From assembly GCA_019426215.1 (NCBI GenBank), contig CM033408.1:20714375-20778374 (forward strand): a DNA stretch of 64,000 nt, written 5' to 3'. Numbering within the stretch: the first letter of the stretch is position 1; each line of letters opens with the position of its first letter. Below the pieces are notes generated by a model. That model was given only the letters and a program-made list of their open reading frames with translations, was not told the DNA's origin and made no database searches. Below, piece by piece: positions 35,838 through 50,400 of the stretch. This stretch comes from Buddleja alternifolia (taxonomy: Eukaryota > Streptophyta > Magnoliopsida > Lamiales > Scrophulariaceae). The position numbers were made by a program, and so were the translations under genes.

Positions 35838-38800
35838 TGTTAGAGTATATGCCCGGCGCGCCAATTATGGGCGCCATTTACTATGTAATAAACTCTATGA
35901 GACAATCTTTTCTTATGAATAAAGTCAATTTTATTATGGCATTTTTTGTTCTTAAATTGTTATTATATGCTTAGAACAAAGTCTCTTGAATCACACATGA
36001 CTATGGGACATCATCGGACATCGAGAATGACAATGATGGAATATGTCTCTAAGGTCGTGATTCTCCAAGTCGATGATGGGTCTGTCAAGATGATGGATAT
36101 TGACAAAGACCCAAAAGACTTGCTTGTGTACATTGTTCTTGGAGAACGTGCCTCGTTCCATAGGCATAAATGTACACGAGGGTTCTCATTTGGATAATGA
36201 GTGAACTGAACAACCCTACCAGAAAATTCCTAAAATGGTTATCCTGATCGAATATGGAATTTTCTATAATCACGTAGGCATAAGAGTAATCCTTTTGGAT
36301 CTGAGGTTCCATTGTTACTTTGAGCGTAGTCAATTATACTTTGACTTATCTCATGATTCCTTTGCGAATTGTCATATGAGATATTTTGGGTATGGTATGA
36401 TTATGTGTCGAGGAACATGAGAGGCCAAGATGGGATCCATCACTGATTAGCAAATTGGATATTTCCAATGCTTTGATTATTGAATCGATTCAAGGAATTT
36501 TTGGCCAAAGTAGGGCAATCCAAAGAGGCGGAGTGTTTCCTCATTTGGATTGCATGAATCGATATCATGCAATGAAGGAGACAAAGAGATTGGGTCGTAA
36601 GAGTTTCGACTAAGCCATTACTCGAGACACTAATCCGAAAAATTTGATGGAGAGATCTTACTTATGCGAGGATCGTGGTTATGATAGGTTGAGTATCTTG
36701 ACATCGTTTGTGTCTAGGTCTTCAAGGCCCGTTGCTAGACAGTAACCTCAATTTGTAGGTATCATGATATTATTGGTAATAATTCATGGTCGGATTAAAT
36801 CAAGGAAGATTTAATCTAATACTTTCTAAATATAGAAAGGTAAAATGACACTTTTGGAAAGTGTACTTACTATTAGAACATGAACGAGCCTAAGGGGTCA
36901 CACAGTAACTCCTGAGGTTCCTACTTAGAAGATATGATTAATCAACTTTGGAAGTTGAGGTGAAATTAGGAAAGTCTAGGACTTACCTAAAGAGGAATAT
37001 TAATTAAATGGTTGGAGATCAATTAATGAGACTATTTAATTAATCAAGTAAGATTAATTAATTAATGGACTAAGTAAAGTCCAAGGGTTTTATTTAATTA
37101 GTAGAGAAAGTCAAAAATTAAATAGAATTAAAGAAATAATTGGGTAATAATAATTAAGGTTGGACTTTAATTATTATGGAATATTTAATTAAATAGTTGG
37201 ACTATTTAATTAAATAAGGAGTCAAAAATTAAATCAAGTTGGATAAAATTTTTGGATTCCAAGAGTAAGACGGGGCGGTTGGCGGACGTGTAAGGGAGAG
37301 GATTTAATCCCTCTCCAAGTCTTGATCAAGTTGGAATCAAGGAAATATTTTAGGAGAGAAAAAAAGGGAACAAGTTAGCTTGCAAGCTAAGTTCCTTGTT
37401 TTTAGAAAACTCCTTAATAGAGTTTGATTAGGAATAGAGGAAAGTTAAATCTTGGAGATTTTATTTCATCTTGACTTCCAATCAAACTAAACCTAGGAGT
37501 CTCTCTATAAATATGTGTGTTAAGAAAAAATGCACACACACACACACACACACACTTTATTCTAGTGAGAGTAAGAGAGAAAAAGAGAGAAAAAGTTGTC
37601 TTCTATTTTCTCAAGTAAAACTCACCCCTCACCTTATATTTCTTGACAAGGTTTTGCTCATGTGTTGAGATTAACCTTTCACATATATTTTTACCTTCAT
37701 ATATAAGCTTTGATTAGATCTAAAATAATTATATAGGCTAACACCATATATATAATTATTGGGCATTATACGGAGGTGCGGATACATCTTAGGGGCGAGA
37801 CGATTGGATCGCTTGATTCTAAGGGAGGCCGATGGTTTCTTTGAAGAATCGAGTCAAGAGAGTATTTGTTCGGGTTGAAAAGATCAGAAACTTGTACGAG
37901 GGAAAAAACACGAAAGGTATTTCGCGTAGTATAGTTTTTCCTGTTTTAATTAGCTCGATTAAACCGGCCAATGTAATTCTGTTTCAGGGTAGTTATAAAT
38001 TTTCAAATTTCTCTGTGCTAACCTACCTAGGGGATTACCAAACCCAACAGTGGTATCAGAGCCTGGTTAGTTTGATCGAACTAATTTGTGTGATTTATTA
38101 TGCTTTATTTATTTTTGTTTCAATAAATTGGAAGCATGTTTAAATCAAGATGCCTTAAGTTATTATAAATTGAATTTAGTTTGGGATTTAATTGTATAAA
38201 AATTTGGAATTTTTATGACAAATTCGGTTTCGCGAAAAACTATGTTATTGTGTGATTTAGGTTGATAGTGAGTTTTTTGGATTTGAAAAACACCGGTGGT
38301 GGGAAGTAGCGAAACGGCCAAACCGAAAGGTTTGAAAGTGGAGCAACAACCAGGCCCGAGGTGGGTTAGTAAAGTCCGGGAAAAACCCATTGTTAAGGCT
38401 GAATCGCTGGACAAAACGAGCTGAAAGTGTCCAGCACTCGCTGTTCGGCGTAATGAAAATTTTAATATTTTAATATTTCTGGAAATCAGATTTGTAGAAA
38501 TTAAATTATTTTTGGAAAATATTATTTTTCCTTGGAAAATAATTTTTGTGAAAAATCCAAATTATCCCAAAAAATTGCAATTTATTTTGAACAAGAGGTA
38601 GGTAAATTTGGATATCGCATATTATATGGCTTGACATGATTTTATGTGATTGGATGAACCACGAGCCTAGTCTAGTCTTTTGTTTTCGTTGTATGTAATT
38701 TTGATGGGTTGTAAAAATAGCCGGTTTGGCTTTTATTTTTTCTGTGTTTAGATTAGTAGAATGTAATTAAATTTTAGTCTATGTAATTGAAGACGAAGAA

Positions 38801-38990
38801 AGAAGACGAAGGCAAATTGAAGACATGTATGCAGTGGCGATCCATTGTAATAGTTAGGTTATTTTTATTTTCTAAAAGTACAACCCACTTTGGCTCAGTG
38901 GATTGATTAGGTTAGGGCTCGAGGTGGTTTATCCTAATTTACTGCTCTGTGGATGGTTTATTTTTCTGTCTATATATATGTGATGTGTTT
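35838..38990 (+). mobile_element. 5' part of a long-LTR copia element, interrupted by the Sirevirus
   Basis: The LTR runs TGTTAGAG...CCCAACA at 35838-38049 (2212 bp), followed one base later by the methionine-tRNA primer-binding site TGGTATCAGAGCCTGG at 38051-38066 and about 920 bp of untranslated leader. The start TGTTAGAG..ATGCCCGGCGCGCCA and the later GAACTGAACAACCC block are shared with the LTR of the - strand copia at 45311-55262, so the two belong to related families. The LTR holds a (CA)n run at 37533-37555. The leader ends where the Sirevirus LTR begins; the remainder should lie beyond the right edge of the window. Confidence 0.8.
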
Positions 38991-40313
38991 TGTTGGTCCT
39001 AAGTGGCATACGAATGGGTCTAGAAGAGGGGAGGGGGGTTGAATTGACCCTGAAGTCTTTTTCGACTTCAAAAATATTCGTATTAAAATTGGTTGGACAC
39101 TTGAGAATGTAGGCGCTTGACTGAGCGTCTATTGAAGACTGGTTTTAGAAAGTTAACTTAGATTTCAAGATTTGAATACTATAACCAGATAGGTTTAAGC
39201 GTTCAGTTCTTTGATCAGTGTTAGCACAACGAAATGATTTTAGAGTCTTCATTTTTGAAAGCTTTAGCGTCACAGAAAGTATTTTAGTTCCTTAGCGTTT
39301 GATTGAGTTTTACTTAACAGAATTATGCAATGATATGATAGTATGAAAATTGATTGTAAAGTAAAGAACACAATATTTGTAAGGTTCGTTGGGTGGTGTA
39401 ATCCCAACTACGTCCTTCTTCTCCTCGAACACTTGGAGGCAATCCACTAAAATGATTCTCAAAGAGTCACACAGAATCTTCTACAAATTAGGAAGAGATG
39501 GATATCGATGACTTAAGCTCCTTGATCACACAGATTTCTACTTCAAGACACTTCTATCCCCTTGCTTCTTTCACCCAAAATAGTGCAAATATCCAATTTC
39601 GACTTCACACAGATCGCGAAGCTTGGATGATGTTTTTCTAATGGTTTGTTTGATTTTGATAAAGTTCAAACAACTTGGTAATATCTCAATAATAATGTAG
39701 GTTTCTCCGAAAAGAATGTTTGAGATATTGGTTGACTGTCTCAGGAATTTTAAGAAAAGCAGAGGGAATGTTTGCTTGAAAATCCTGGCTTTTCTGAGGT
39801 TTTAAGGAATGAGACTTCAATGCAACAACAATTTGGCTTGGAATATGATCCTTATTTTGGCTTGTTGTTGAAGTCCTACTTATAGGCAATCTTGGAAAAA
39901 GTGTCCATTTGACACCTGCACATGAGCGTGTCTCTCACTTCCGCGAGTGAACAACTTTTGTCCTTTTTCCTTAAAATCTGCTGCACAAAAGTTGGTGTTG
40001 CAGTCTGTGAATAGTTGACAGTCCAAAGGGTGGCTTCTCCGTACATCCGAAAGAGCTTATCACATTTAATGCTCTTATCAGCATTTAATGCATTTGAAAT
40101 AAATGCCCGTTGGCAATTAATTATCAGACGCTCAGTCTAAGAATACTTAGCCTAACAATCTAGAATAAAATAAAGCAAAGCCTATAAAGCCTATTACAAA
40201 TCTAACGCTTCAAAGCTTACATGATTTCTAATACAATCAAACTTACATCTTTGGGGTCTAACATAGAATCCTAATTGTCATCATCAAAACGTCTAACATG
40301 AAATTTTCTAACA
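38991..40313 (-). repeat. Sirevirus 3' LTR
   Basis: Ends TGTTGG..CTAACA on the + strand form the TG...CA inverted pair. On the sense strand the LTR starts TGTTAGAAAATTTCATG directly after the polypurine tract. Length is 1323 bp. Part of it is repeated as the fragment at 18790-19577. Confidence 0.85.
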
Positions 40314-40540
40314 ATTTCCCCATTTTTGATGATGGCAATACTTACTCTTTTATAGTTCAAGAGCTAGACAGCCAAATTAAAAGTTAGCTTTGGTTAGATC
40401 AAGTTAGTTAAGCTTCAACGAGTTGTTTTAGCTGAAAATGCATTTTATATATATATCAAATGAGAGTACAAGCATTTACAACTGAATCAAAAAATACATA
40501 ATAGACAAGAATATAGATAATGCAAAGTAAACAACAGTTT

Positions 40541-43500
40541 TTAATTGTCTTCTTGAGCGTTGAGTCTTCTGTTTACTTCAGCCCTGATTGCTTCAGATAT
40601 ATTTTCTTCAAGTTTAGTCATGGCGGCATGATCTTTGTCAACTACTGGCTTCTTTTCTTCCTTTTGTCTCTTTCTGTAAGCAACAAACTGCTTATCCCAA
40701 TCAACTGGGTCAATACCAATGCGCCTTAAGCAAATTCTGAACGATGTGTTGAAGTCTGACATCCTCTGTTCTTTAGCTATGAGCTTTGGATCAGAAGGCT
40801 CTGGAATAGGCGGTCGTTCAAATGGAACATCAAATTGTTCAAGTAATGCTCTCAAAGGCACTGGTAGAGTAGGAAGGGTGGCTTGACGCTTGAGTAGAAG
40901 ACTGGAAGTTCTTGAACTAGAAGCTTTCCTCTTCTTCCCTTTTCTCTGTCCTTCCCCCTTATTGCCATCATCAGCCTTCAAAAAGTGTTATGTGAGTAGG
41001 CTAACTTGACTAGCAATTCGTCAGATCATCAAGGCGCTTGTCAACATACTCCTTCATAGCTAATTGGTTTGCCCTAGTAGCATCATTCATTTCTTGAAAC
41101 TCTTTTTGGCATTCGTCAACTACCGCTTGAGCAGCACCTCTCATATGAGCAATTTGAGCGCTCATGTTCTGAGACTCGATCTTGGCTAAATCGGTTTTAA
41201 TCCAGTGGAGGGCTTCTTTATTTTGAGTAGCTTGACTACTCACTTCCTCCAAAACTGATTTCAGTAGCGGCCCAAAAGTTTGACCCACATCTGAAGGAAC
41301 CGCTTGAGTAGCTAGTCACTTGAACTTTGATGTATATTTGAGTGAGTCAAGAGAGACATGATGTACTGGCTCAAAGACTGTGCCACGTGCGTCGATTGGA
41401 AGATCCTCAGCAACATCAGAAACAATGGGTGCAGAAGCGTCAGGATTGTCCTCTGGTGGAGACGCTTGAACTAGTTCTTCAGCAGACGCTGGAATACTTG
41501 ACTCTTCAGGTGCATATACTTGAGAAATTTCCACAGGCACTTGCTCAAGCGCCGACTCCTATTGACGAAAGTCAGTGAATTGGAAATTTAACCTGGCTAA
41601 TGGTATGCTCGCAAAGAAGTCTGATGCACCATCAAGCAATTCATAGATTCTTCAAGTTGGTAAGCAAACGCTGTGAAGAAATGTGCGAAGGGGACTATCC
41701 ATGGACCTGATATACATGGGACCAATGATATCCACCACATGATTCTGGAAAATTTTGGAAGGCGCTTGACAGATTGAGAATATCATATCTGAGCAGTAGT
41801 CTCTGGAAAATCCAATCAGCCTGTCTGTTGGAAGAGGTTGGAGTCGTTGAGATTCCGGCACATAAGCGTTGTAGTACTCTTCCAAGTAGGGATAGATGGC
41901 TTGAGCAATCCCTTGATTCCTTTCTAGCAGTGAGAATACAAACTCATAGTGGTTGAGTACGTCCTTTCTGATAGATGGGAGCAATGTGAATTCATGAAAG
42001 GATCTGATCATAGAACCATTCCATTGTCGGAGATTGGCTGTGAAGATCTTGTCGAATAGGGCGCGAGGAGTCATTATCTTTACCATCATGTTGACATTAT
42101 CTTCGTAGTGGCTAAGAGAGAAGTTCAAACTGGATTTTGGAAAGCTGCCACTAGTAGATGTTTGAGCGTTGAATCGAGGAGGAGTTATAGAAAGTCTGTG
42201 CAGCACTTGACGTAAACATTGCTCAGTCTGATGGCAAATGATAGGTAGTTTGAGAACAGGTCCAACTCTCTGTTGACACTTCTTTAGGCAATACTTGGCG
42301 AATTGAAGCTTCTTGTCATTCATGCCTATGCCAAAAAGATGGGGAGCTTTGACCAAGTCTTGAAACGAAAATTGGTGACCAACATATGCTTCACACCAGT
42401 TAACCTCATTCATGCAGTAATTAGCACCTGCATTGACTAAAGCTCGGATGCCCTCATGGTGAATGTCCCTGATGGATTCAAAACGGTATCTATCGGTTTG
42501 ATAGCTGGTATTCCAGATGCTGTCAAAGTATGCGTCAACTTCTTCTCGAATCAAATCTGATAGAGACACTGGACGCTCACCGGCATGAACTCCTTTATTC
42601 TTCCAAAGACGAAGAGGATGAGCTGAATTCTTATTTTCTGCACTGTTTGCTATATGTGGAAAGTGTGTATAGCCTTCTTTGTTTAAGAGTTTCTCTATAG
42701 GATTGAAAAAAAGAGCAGGTAGACGCTCATAAACTCTTATGTTGTAATCTCTTAGAGTGAAACCAATGGATTTGTCGTGCCCATAATCCAGAAAATAAGC
42801 TAGATCCCCATCACATCTTAGAGTTCTACCACCTTGTCTTTCTTGTTGGATGGCAAGAGAAGCAGAAATTTAGCCAGGAGTTTTACCAAGTTTAATAGCC
42901 AAATAGTATGCTTTCTCGACTGCTGTCAGCTCTGTGTTAGAAACTGTGTCCCTGATAGTTTGATCAATGTCAATCAGTATAGCTATCTCATTCTCCGCAA
43001 TGATGTATCTTTCTTCATTATAGCATGCGGGGATGAAATCTTCTTCGAGCGCTGGAGGCATGTAATTGATCGAATGATCAATTGTCTTCAGTGGGTCCAG
43101 CTTGAAAAAATGTCTGGGTAATGTAACGTCTTTAGCAACGCTCTGACCTTCTGAGTGTGCCTCTGTTATGACTTGGACTGGAGTTGATGAATGAACCTCT
43201 TTGGTAGCAGGTTCCTCAACATCTATTGAAGCAACTTCTGTGGCAACATCTTGAGCAATGGCCACAACGTCTGTCATTTCAACATCCAGATGGACATCGA
43301 TTGACGCTTCAGCAGCAGCTGGAACAATAGCTGTAGCACAAGAACTATCCTCTATAAGAGCAGGATCTTCTACAGATGTAGGAAAAGAAATGTTGTGGGA
43401 AGAAATAAACTTACCCTGAGAGCTTGTCTCAACAGCAACTTCTTGAGTACTTAGCTCAACGATCTCAGGCTCTTTAGGAACAGGAGCAGCTTGACACTTG

Positions 43501-44577
43501 CTTGTCCTGGAACGCTTGAAGATTTTCTTGACGTTGACTTCTTCAACTAACTTCAGCATTTGGGCGGGAGGAGCAGCAATTGGTTCCTCGAAGTCAATTT
43601 TCTTGATGATACCTTCTAACTTCCTCCGTCTAACCAAAGGAATCTTGTCCTCCTCATCTTCATCAGTTTCCTCATCGTCCTTGTGAGGAAAAGGAATAGC
43701 TTGAGCTTCGGGCTTTCTAGGAGCCCTCTTTTTTGTAACAGCCGGACGCTTCACGGCTTCCACTTGAGCTGGACGCTCAGCTTCCTCGTTTGACGCTTCG
43801 CGTACAACCTGGCGCTCAGAAAGAGGTCTTGTAGCACCAACGACGCGAGGTGGGTGGAAGAGATTGCTGATGATTCTCTTCCTATAGAACTTTGTCTTAG
43901 CCAGAGTATTCCCAGCAGAATTAACGCATTCTGCTCTGAAGAGTAATTACGCCATAAGGTTTGTTCGAGGCGCTCAAGCAGTCTCTAAATCTGCTGAATA
44001 CATATTCACTCCAGTTGATCTTGAGATTTAGAAGTATAGCAGTCATTATATTGAATTGCATTTGATTAACTTTGCTAAAAGTACCCACTCTGCATTCAAT
44101 AAACTTGCTGCAGAAATTGGCCAATAATCGGTATCTGGATACGATATCTTTCTTCTCAAAGTGCGGCTTGTATAGAACATTTTCATAAGCACTTATCTTA
44201 ATCCAAGCTTCTTCAATCTTTTCAGTAGTAATGGAGTCTAAGGCTTCACCCTGATTAGGCAATTTAATGTTCTGAACAATAGTGTCAGCAGAGAGGATGA
44301 ATTCTTTGGAGTCCTTTTTTGATAAAGAAAAAAGGCAAGAGATAGACTTCTTGTCCTCTGAGAGTTTAGCATGTCTCCAGAAGAATTCAACTTCATCAGG
44401 AGAAAGATAAGAATATCTGGTTAAGAAGGTCTTCAGTCCAGACTCGAAAACAGAGTCCATTATCTCCGTCAGATCAACTTGAGTTTGTTCGTACAGGAAT
44501 TTCCAGTCCACTACAAGGCCTTCAGTGACCTAGATGGAGGTCTCAGTAGAAATATCAGTAGATTTCTTAGGTGCCAT
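40541..44577 (-). pseudogene. Long extra ORF between pol and 3' LTR (Sirevirus env-like position)
   Basis: Adjacent open segments line up into one ancestral frame of about 1345 codons starting MAPKKSTDIS at 44577. Breaks are a TAG at codon 16, a frameshift near 43925, a stop at 42870-42872, one at 41652-41654 and further stops near 41316 and 41010. The N-terminal third is a globular-looking segment. Next is a long acidic, Pro/Ala/Val-rich region (43763-42870) with basic patches, then a second conserved-looking block (42569-41652), and last a likely coiled coil (41288-41010) and a basic-then-charged tail. No zinc knuckle, protease or clear membrane helix is visible. In other Sireviruses the ORF in this place is called envelope-like, but a role in entry has not been shown; function here is unknown. 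Confidence 0.65.
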
Positions 44578-44613
44578 TTGAAATTTGTGAGAGAGATGAA
44601 CTGAGATTGCTTT

Positions 44614-44616
<3 letters not shown>

Positions 44617-44644
<28 letters not shown>
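44617..44644. repeat. (GA)n microsatellite before the extra ORF
   Basis: A run of AG dinucleotides (CT on the sense strand) lies about 40 bases upstream of the start codon of the extra ORF. It could be part of a leader for a separate transcript; that is inference. Confidence 0.8.
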
Positions 44645-45310
44645 TAATTTTTCAGAGAGTAAAAGTGAATAATTTTTCTGCAAAAATTGTGTTTTAAATG
44701 ACACAGTAAGATAATTTTGAAACTTTTGTTCTCTCGTCTCAGTTAGATGTAGACACGTGTAAAGTTATTGAATCTCAGCCATGAATATTTCTAACTGCGG
44801 ATGCGAATTTTGTGCAAGAGTTATATTTGGTAACTGATAAGAGGTGTTTTTACGTGTTTTTAAGCCCTTTTGCGTTTATATTTTAGGTTCATTTATCGCT
44901 TGATTATTGCCACGTGTGCGTTTAATCTGTGCGTTAAGTGATTTCAGGCCTTAAATGGATATAATCGAAGAACAGGCAGAAAAACGACATATAAAACAAG
45001 TTAAATAGCGCCTAGGCGCGGGAGTGCGAAGCAAATCTTTGGAATTGGATGTTATAGCGCCTGGGCGTGGTTGGAGGGGCGCCATTTCTGTAACACTTTC
45101 CACGGTTGAGCACTATTTCTGTATATTTGGAGAGCGAATTGGATGAAGGTTCCTTCTACAAAGTTGTTATCGATGTCTTAGCTTCACGTGGGAACTTGAA
45201 TCATCTAAATCGGAGATCTGTGGAGAGAGTTATGAAGGAAATACGATTGCTGCGCCAGACAAGAGCAAAGACGTCCAGCAATCTGCTGCCGACGCTTATG
45301 ACCACGCCTG

Positions 45311-47452
45311 TGTTAGGATCGGTATGCCCCCACAAGCGATGCCGGCGCAACGGAAGGAATAAAGTATATAAAACACATATATATCGGCATCCCAAGCTAG
45401 GGGGTCAAAGTAATGCACAACAAAAACTAATACGAGTAAAGGAGTTTTAAACCGATTACAAGATTTGGGGTTTTATTAAAGTGAGGGTGTAAAACCACAA
45501 CACAAGGAAAACCACACCAAAAACTTTGGCTCTCATTTTCGAATCCTCACCTCAACATGGAGGGGTTCGAATCAAAGCACCATAAGCTCCTAAAGAAAGA
45601 AGCCTCTACAAGGACACAGCTCAAGTAAGTTCATACCTTAAGCAAAAGATTGGCTAGATATATGCTCTAAGGAAATGGAGTCTATGTAGTGAAAGGTGGA
45701 AGACAAGAAGAGTTACTAAAAGAAATATCTATGGAAGATAATCTTTTACAACTAATCTTCAAGAAGAAGTTCTATAGAAGAAAGTCTTCAAGAATCACAA
45801 GAGAAGCTAGAAAAATCTAGAGATGAAGAACTAAGCTCTAAGCTTTTTTTTCTTTTTAAGTTTTCATCAAGTTTTAAATGAGAGCAAGAACACCTCCTTT
45901 TATAGCCACCAATTTTCGGCCATATGGTGTTAGGTGGAGTAGAAGACTTGTTTTTCTTCACCTACCACCTCATTCTCACCTACCATTGCATTCTCAACTA
46001 CCACCACATGTGTAAGAGAATATTTTTCATTTTCGTCTTCATTTAAAAAATATTACAAGTCAAACTTTGACTAGCTTTGAATTTCACTCTTGTGACTTCA
46101 TTTAATTAAGTCCAACTTAAATAAAATGACTCCCAAGTCTTCCAAGACTTGTTAATTATATTATCTTCATGATTAATTAATAGTAAAATTAGTAGCTTAA
46201 ATATATTCCCGGATAATAATAATTTCCGTTAATGATTAATCTCCAAGATTAATTAATAGAAAAATTATTTTCCCAAGCCTACTAATTAAAATGTCTTCCA
46301 CTTAATTAATTAATCTCATTAATCAATTTCACTTTAATCCTAAACCGGATTAATATTCACATAGCAATTGAACTTTCTTGAGTAAGTGTGTAACCCCATT
46401 GTAGGTTCGTTCATGTACTAGTAGTAGGAACACAACCCCGTTGTGCCTTTGCAATTTTCATTGCTAGATTTAATTACTCCAAGTATTTTAATCCGACCAA
46501 GAATTAATTACCGATTAATTCATGGTTCCTACAAATCAAGGTTAGTACTAGCCACGTGCCAAGAAGACCTAGCCATGAACGATTATTAGGTGACTTTTCC
46601 GCATTACGATTTTCGCATAAGTAAAATCCTTCCATCAAATATCCTGATCGAATCTAGGACTTGGATGTCAGTCGAAATCCCAGTAACTCGATTCTATGTA
46701 TATCGATCTAAGTGACATTGACCAATTTATCAATCAAGCGAGGAAACACTGCTCCTCTTTATTGATACTACTCCGGCCGGAGGTTCCCATGGTGAATACA
46801 CTGTGAAGTACATAGGATATGCACCGATGCTAATGATCAGTGACGGATTCTTTCTTGGCACTTGCGTGCCTCCGTACATAACCAGACTGGACCCAATATG
46901 CCTCACTTTATGACTCACCTGGAATCGTGTGACAAAGCTAAGTACAGTGGGCGATGCACGAGACGACCAATGGTGCCTCAAGTCATGAGGACCAATCTTA
47001 TGCCTACGTAACCGAGGAGACTCCAAATTTGACATTGACTCCAATATGGAATCTCGGCGGGGTTGTTCAGTTTACTCGATCCCAACGAGAACCCACATAC
47101 ATGCACTGATGTACACCGTATCAGTATCCATGGAATAGGATACACTCTCCAAGAGTGTGCATTGTACGTGCAAGTCTTTACGAGTCATTGATATCCCTTT
47201 CTCAATGATTCTATGACTTGGAACATCTTTAAGACCACAACCTTAGAGACGTATTCCATGATTGGCATCCCTGATACCAAACACATCTCATAGGTTAAGA
47301 GTGATCTAGGGGACTTTATCTAATTGCATAGAATGATAAGATAAAGAAGAAAATGCCATTTATTAAATTACTTGACAAGATACAATATAAGACTGTTTAA
47401 AGAGTCGGCTACTATGCCCTATAAATGGCGCACCGGGCACCTAACTCTTTCA
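45311..47452 (-). repeat. 3' LTR of the - strand copia
   Basis: On the sense strand it starts TGAAAGAGTTAGGTGCCCGG and ends CCGATCCTAACA. It contains an open frame at 46730-47044 on the - strand that recurs in the other LTR simply because the LTRs are near-identical. Confidence 0.93.
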
Positions 47453-47463
47453 ATCTCCCACTT
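47453..47463 (-). promoter_or_regulatory. Polypurine tract of the - strand copia
   Basis: AAGTGGGAGAT on the sense strand directly precedes the 3' LTR. It is the primer for plus-strand DNA synthesis. Confidence 0.85.
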
Positions 47464-47466
47464 GCC

Positions 47467-50400
47467 CTAGAGCCAATTGCCCATGCATTTCAGGCCCATC
47501 TTCTCAAGATGTCCCTCCAATACTCTTTGGCCCAAGGGTTTGGTAAAGGGGTCTGCTATGTTATTTTCCGAGTCCACACGTTCCACTTGAACGTCGCCTC
47601 TACGAATGATCTCTCTGATCAGATGGTATCGCCTTTCTATGTGCTTGGACCTCTGATGAGACCTTGGCTCTTTTGACAGTTCAATAGCCCCATTGTTATC
47701 ACAGTACAATCATACGGGATCAACAATAGATGGAACAACACCCAACTCTTGGATGAAGTTCCTTATCCAAACAGCTTCTTTTGCAGCCGCCCAGGCTGCA
47801 ATGTACTCAGCCTCTGTGGTGGAGTCAGCAATAGTTTCCTGTTTAGAACACTTCCAGCTGACCGCTCCACCATTGAGACAAATCCCGAGATAGATTTGAA
47901 TCATCCACATCAGATTGGAAGCTAGAATCTGTATAGCCTTCCAATTTTAATTCTCCTCCACCGTAGACTAGGAAGGCATCCTTAGTTCTTCTTAAGTACT
48001 TAAGGACTGCCTTTACGGCTTTCCAGTGCTCTTCGCCTGGATTGGCTTGATATCGGCTTATTGCACTAAGTGCATAAGCCACATCAGGCCGTGTACATAA
48101 CATAGCATACATAATACTCCCTATAGCAGAGGCATATGGTATGTGAGACATCTTGTCCTTTTCCTCCGGTGTCTGAGGGGACATAGACTTGGAAAGAGAA
48201 ATACCATGTCTCATAGGCACCAGTCCTCTCTTGGACTGATCCATTTTGAATCTCTTCAAAACTCTATCTATGTACGCAGATTGGGAGAGTCCCAGCATTC
48301 TACTGGATCTATCTCGATGAATCTTCATTCCGAGAATGTAGAATGCCTCTCCCATATCCTTCATTGAGAATTGTGTGGATAACCACGCTTTCGTTTCTAG
48401 CAACATTCCTATATTGTTTCCAAACAATAGAATGTCATCAACGTAAAGCACCAAAAATGTTATCGCGTTCCCACTAGCCCTTTTGTACACACATGCTTCA
48501 TCAGCATTTTGAAGAAAACCATATGTTTGTACAATATCATCAAAACACTTGTTCCAGCTTCGGGAAGCCTGTTTGAGTCCATAAATGGATCTCTGAAGTT
48601 TGCACACCTTGTGCTCACTTCCTATGGATGCGAAGCCCTAGGGCTGCTCCATGTAAAGCTCTTCCTCTATTTTACCATTGAGGAAAGCAGTCTTCACATC
48701 CATCTGCCATATTTCATAGTCTAAATATGCAGCTATGGCTAGAAGTATCCGAATGGATTTGACCATCGCCACTGGTGAAAAGGTTTCATCATAGTCAATT
48801 CCTTGCCTCTGAGTGTAACCTTTCGCCACGAGACGTGCCTTGTAGGTGACTACTTCTCCATCTGCTCCAACTTTTTGCTTATAGATCCACTTGCAGCCTA
48901 CGAGTTTAGACCCGTCAGGTGGATCTACCAAGGTCCAAACCTTGTTGGAGTGCATGGAGTCCATCTCGGATTGCATGGCTTCTAACCATTTTCCCGAATC
49001 AACGTCCAACGTCGCTTCCCCATATGTCCTTGGATCAGGGGAATTACCATCCTCGTTGCTATCAAGCAAGAAACCATACCTCTCAGGTTGTTTCGGGATC
49101 CTTTCGGATCTTCGAGGATGTTGTGTACTTGCTACTACTTCTGGTTGTGCATCTGTGGTATCAGGTGAACCCTTTTGTGGTTCTTGAGTTTTCTCAAGTT
49201 CTGCAACCTCGCCATTTCTATCCAATAGAAATTCCTTCTCTAAGAAGGTAGCGTTCCTTGAAACAAACACTTTATGTACCGATGGGTTGTAGAAATAATA
49301 TCCATAGGATTCCTTTGGATATCCCACAAACTTACATAAGGAGGATCTTGCATCCAACTTATCGCCCACTAGTTGCTTGACATAAGCCGAGCAACCCCAT
49401 ACCCTTAGGTATTTATAAGTGGGTGGTTTACCAAACCACATTTCATATGGCACCTTGGAGACACTCTTTGACGGTACTCTATTTAATAGATGCGTCGCAG
49501 ATTCTAGGGCATATCCCCAGAAGGAAAGAGGAAGTCCAGTGAAACTCATCATGGATCGAACCATGTTCATCAAGGTCCGATTCCTTCGCTCGCTTACCCC
49601 ATTAAGTTGGGGAGTACCGGGCGGAGTCCACTGAGAGACAATCCCATTGTCTTTTAGATAATCAAGGAATTCATGGGACAAGTATTCTCCCCCTCGATCT
49701 GATCGAAGAGCTTTGATACTTCTTCCCGTTTGCTTCTCTACTTCATGTCTAAACTCCTTGAACCTCTCAAAGGCTTCAGACTTGTATCTCATAAGATACA
49801 CGTAACTATACCTCGAAAAGTCGTCGGTGAAGGTTATGAAGTAAGAATGGTTCCCTTTAGTGCTTACATTAAGCGGACCACATACATCCGTATGGACCAA
49901 GTCCAAAAGGCTAGTAGCTCGCTCCATTTGCCCGACAAATGGTGACTTGGTCATCTTACCCTTTAGACAAGATTCACAAGTTGGCATATCTAGCATTTCC
50001 CGAAGGTCAAACTTATCCGCCATCTTATGAATTCTATCTTTAGAGATATGGCCTAGTCTAGCATGCCACGGGTATGTATCATTTTGATTATCTAACTTTC
50101 TCTTACTAGTATGTTCCTCATGTTGAGATAATAAGATTGGAGTATCGGGGAGAACCGTGTATAAGCCATGAGACAACTTTGATTCCAATATTAAAGAAGA
50201 ATCATAAAACATGGAGCAAGCTCCATTTTTGATAACAAAACTATAACCTTCCTTGTCCAACAAGGGTACAGAAATGATGTTCTTAATTAATTGCGGACTG
50301 TAAAATACATTGTTCAAAATAACACGATTTTTGTTGGGAAAAGATAAGTAGATAGTTCCTACGGCCGTGGCAGCAACCCATGCTCCATTCCCAAACCGCA

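Noticed and set aside
46730..47044. A 104-codon frame conserved at 46730-47044 and 54540-54854
   Set aside because: Conservation is explained by the two copies being the LTRs of one young element. Nothing in it resembles a known protein.
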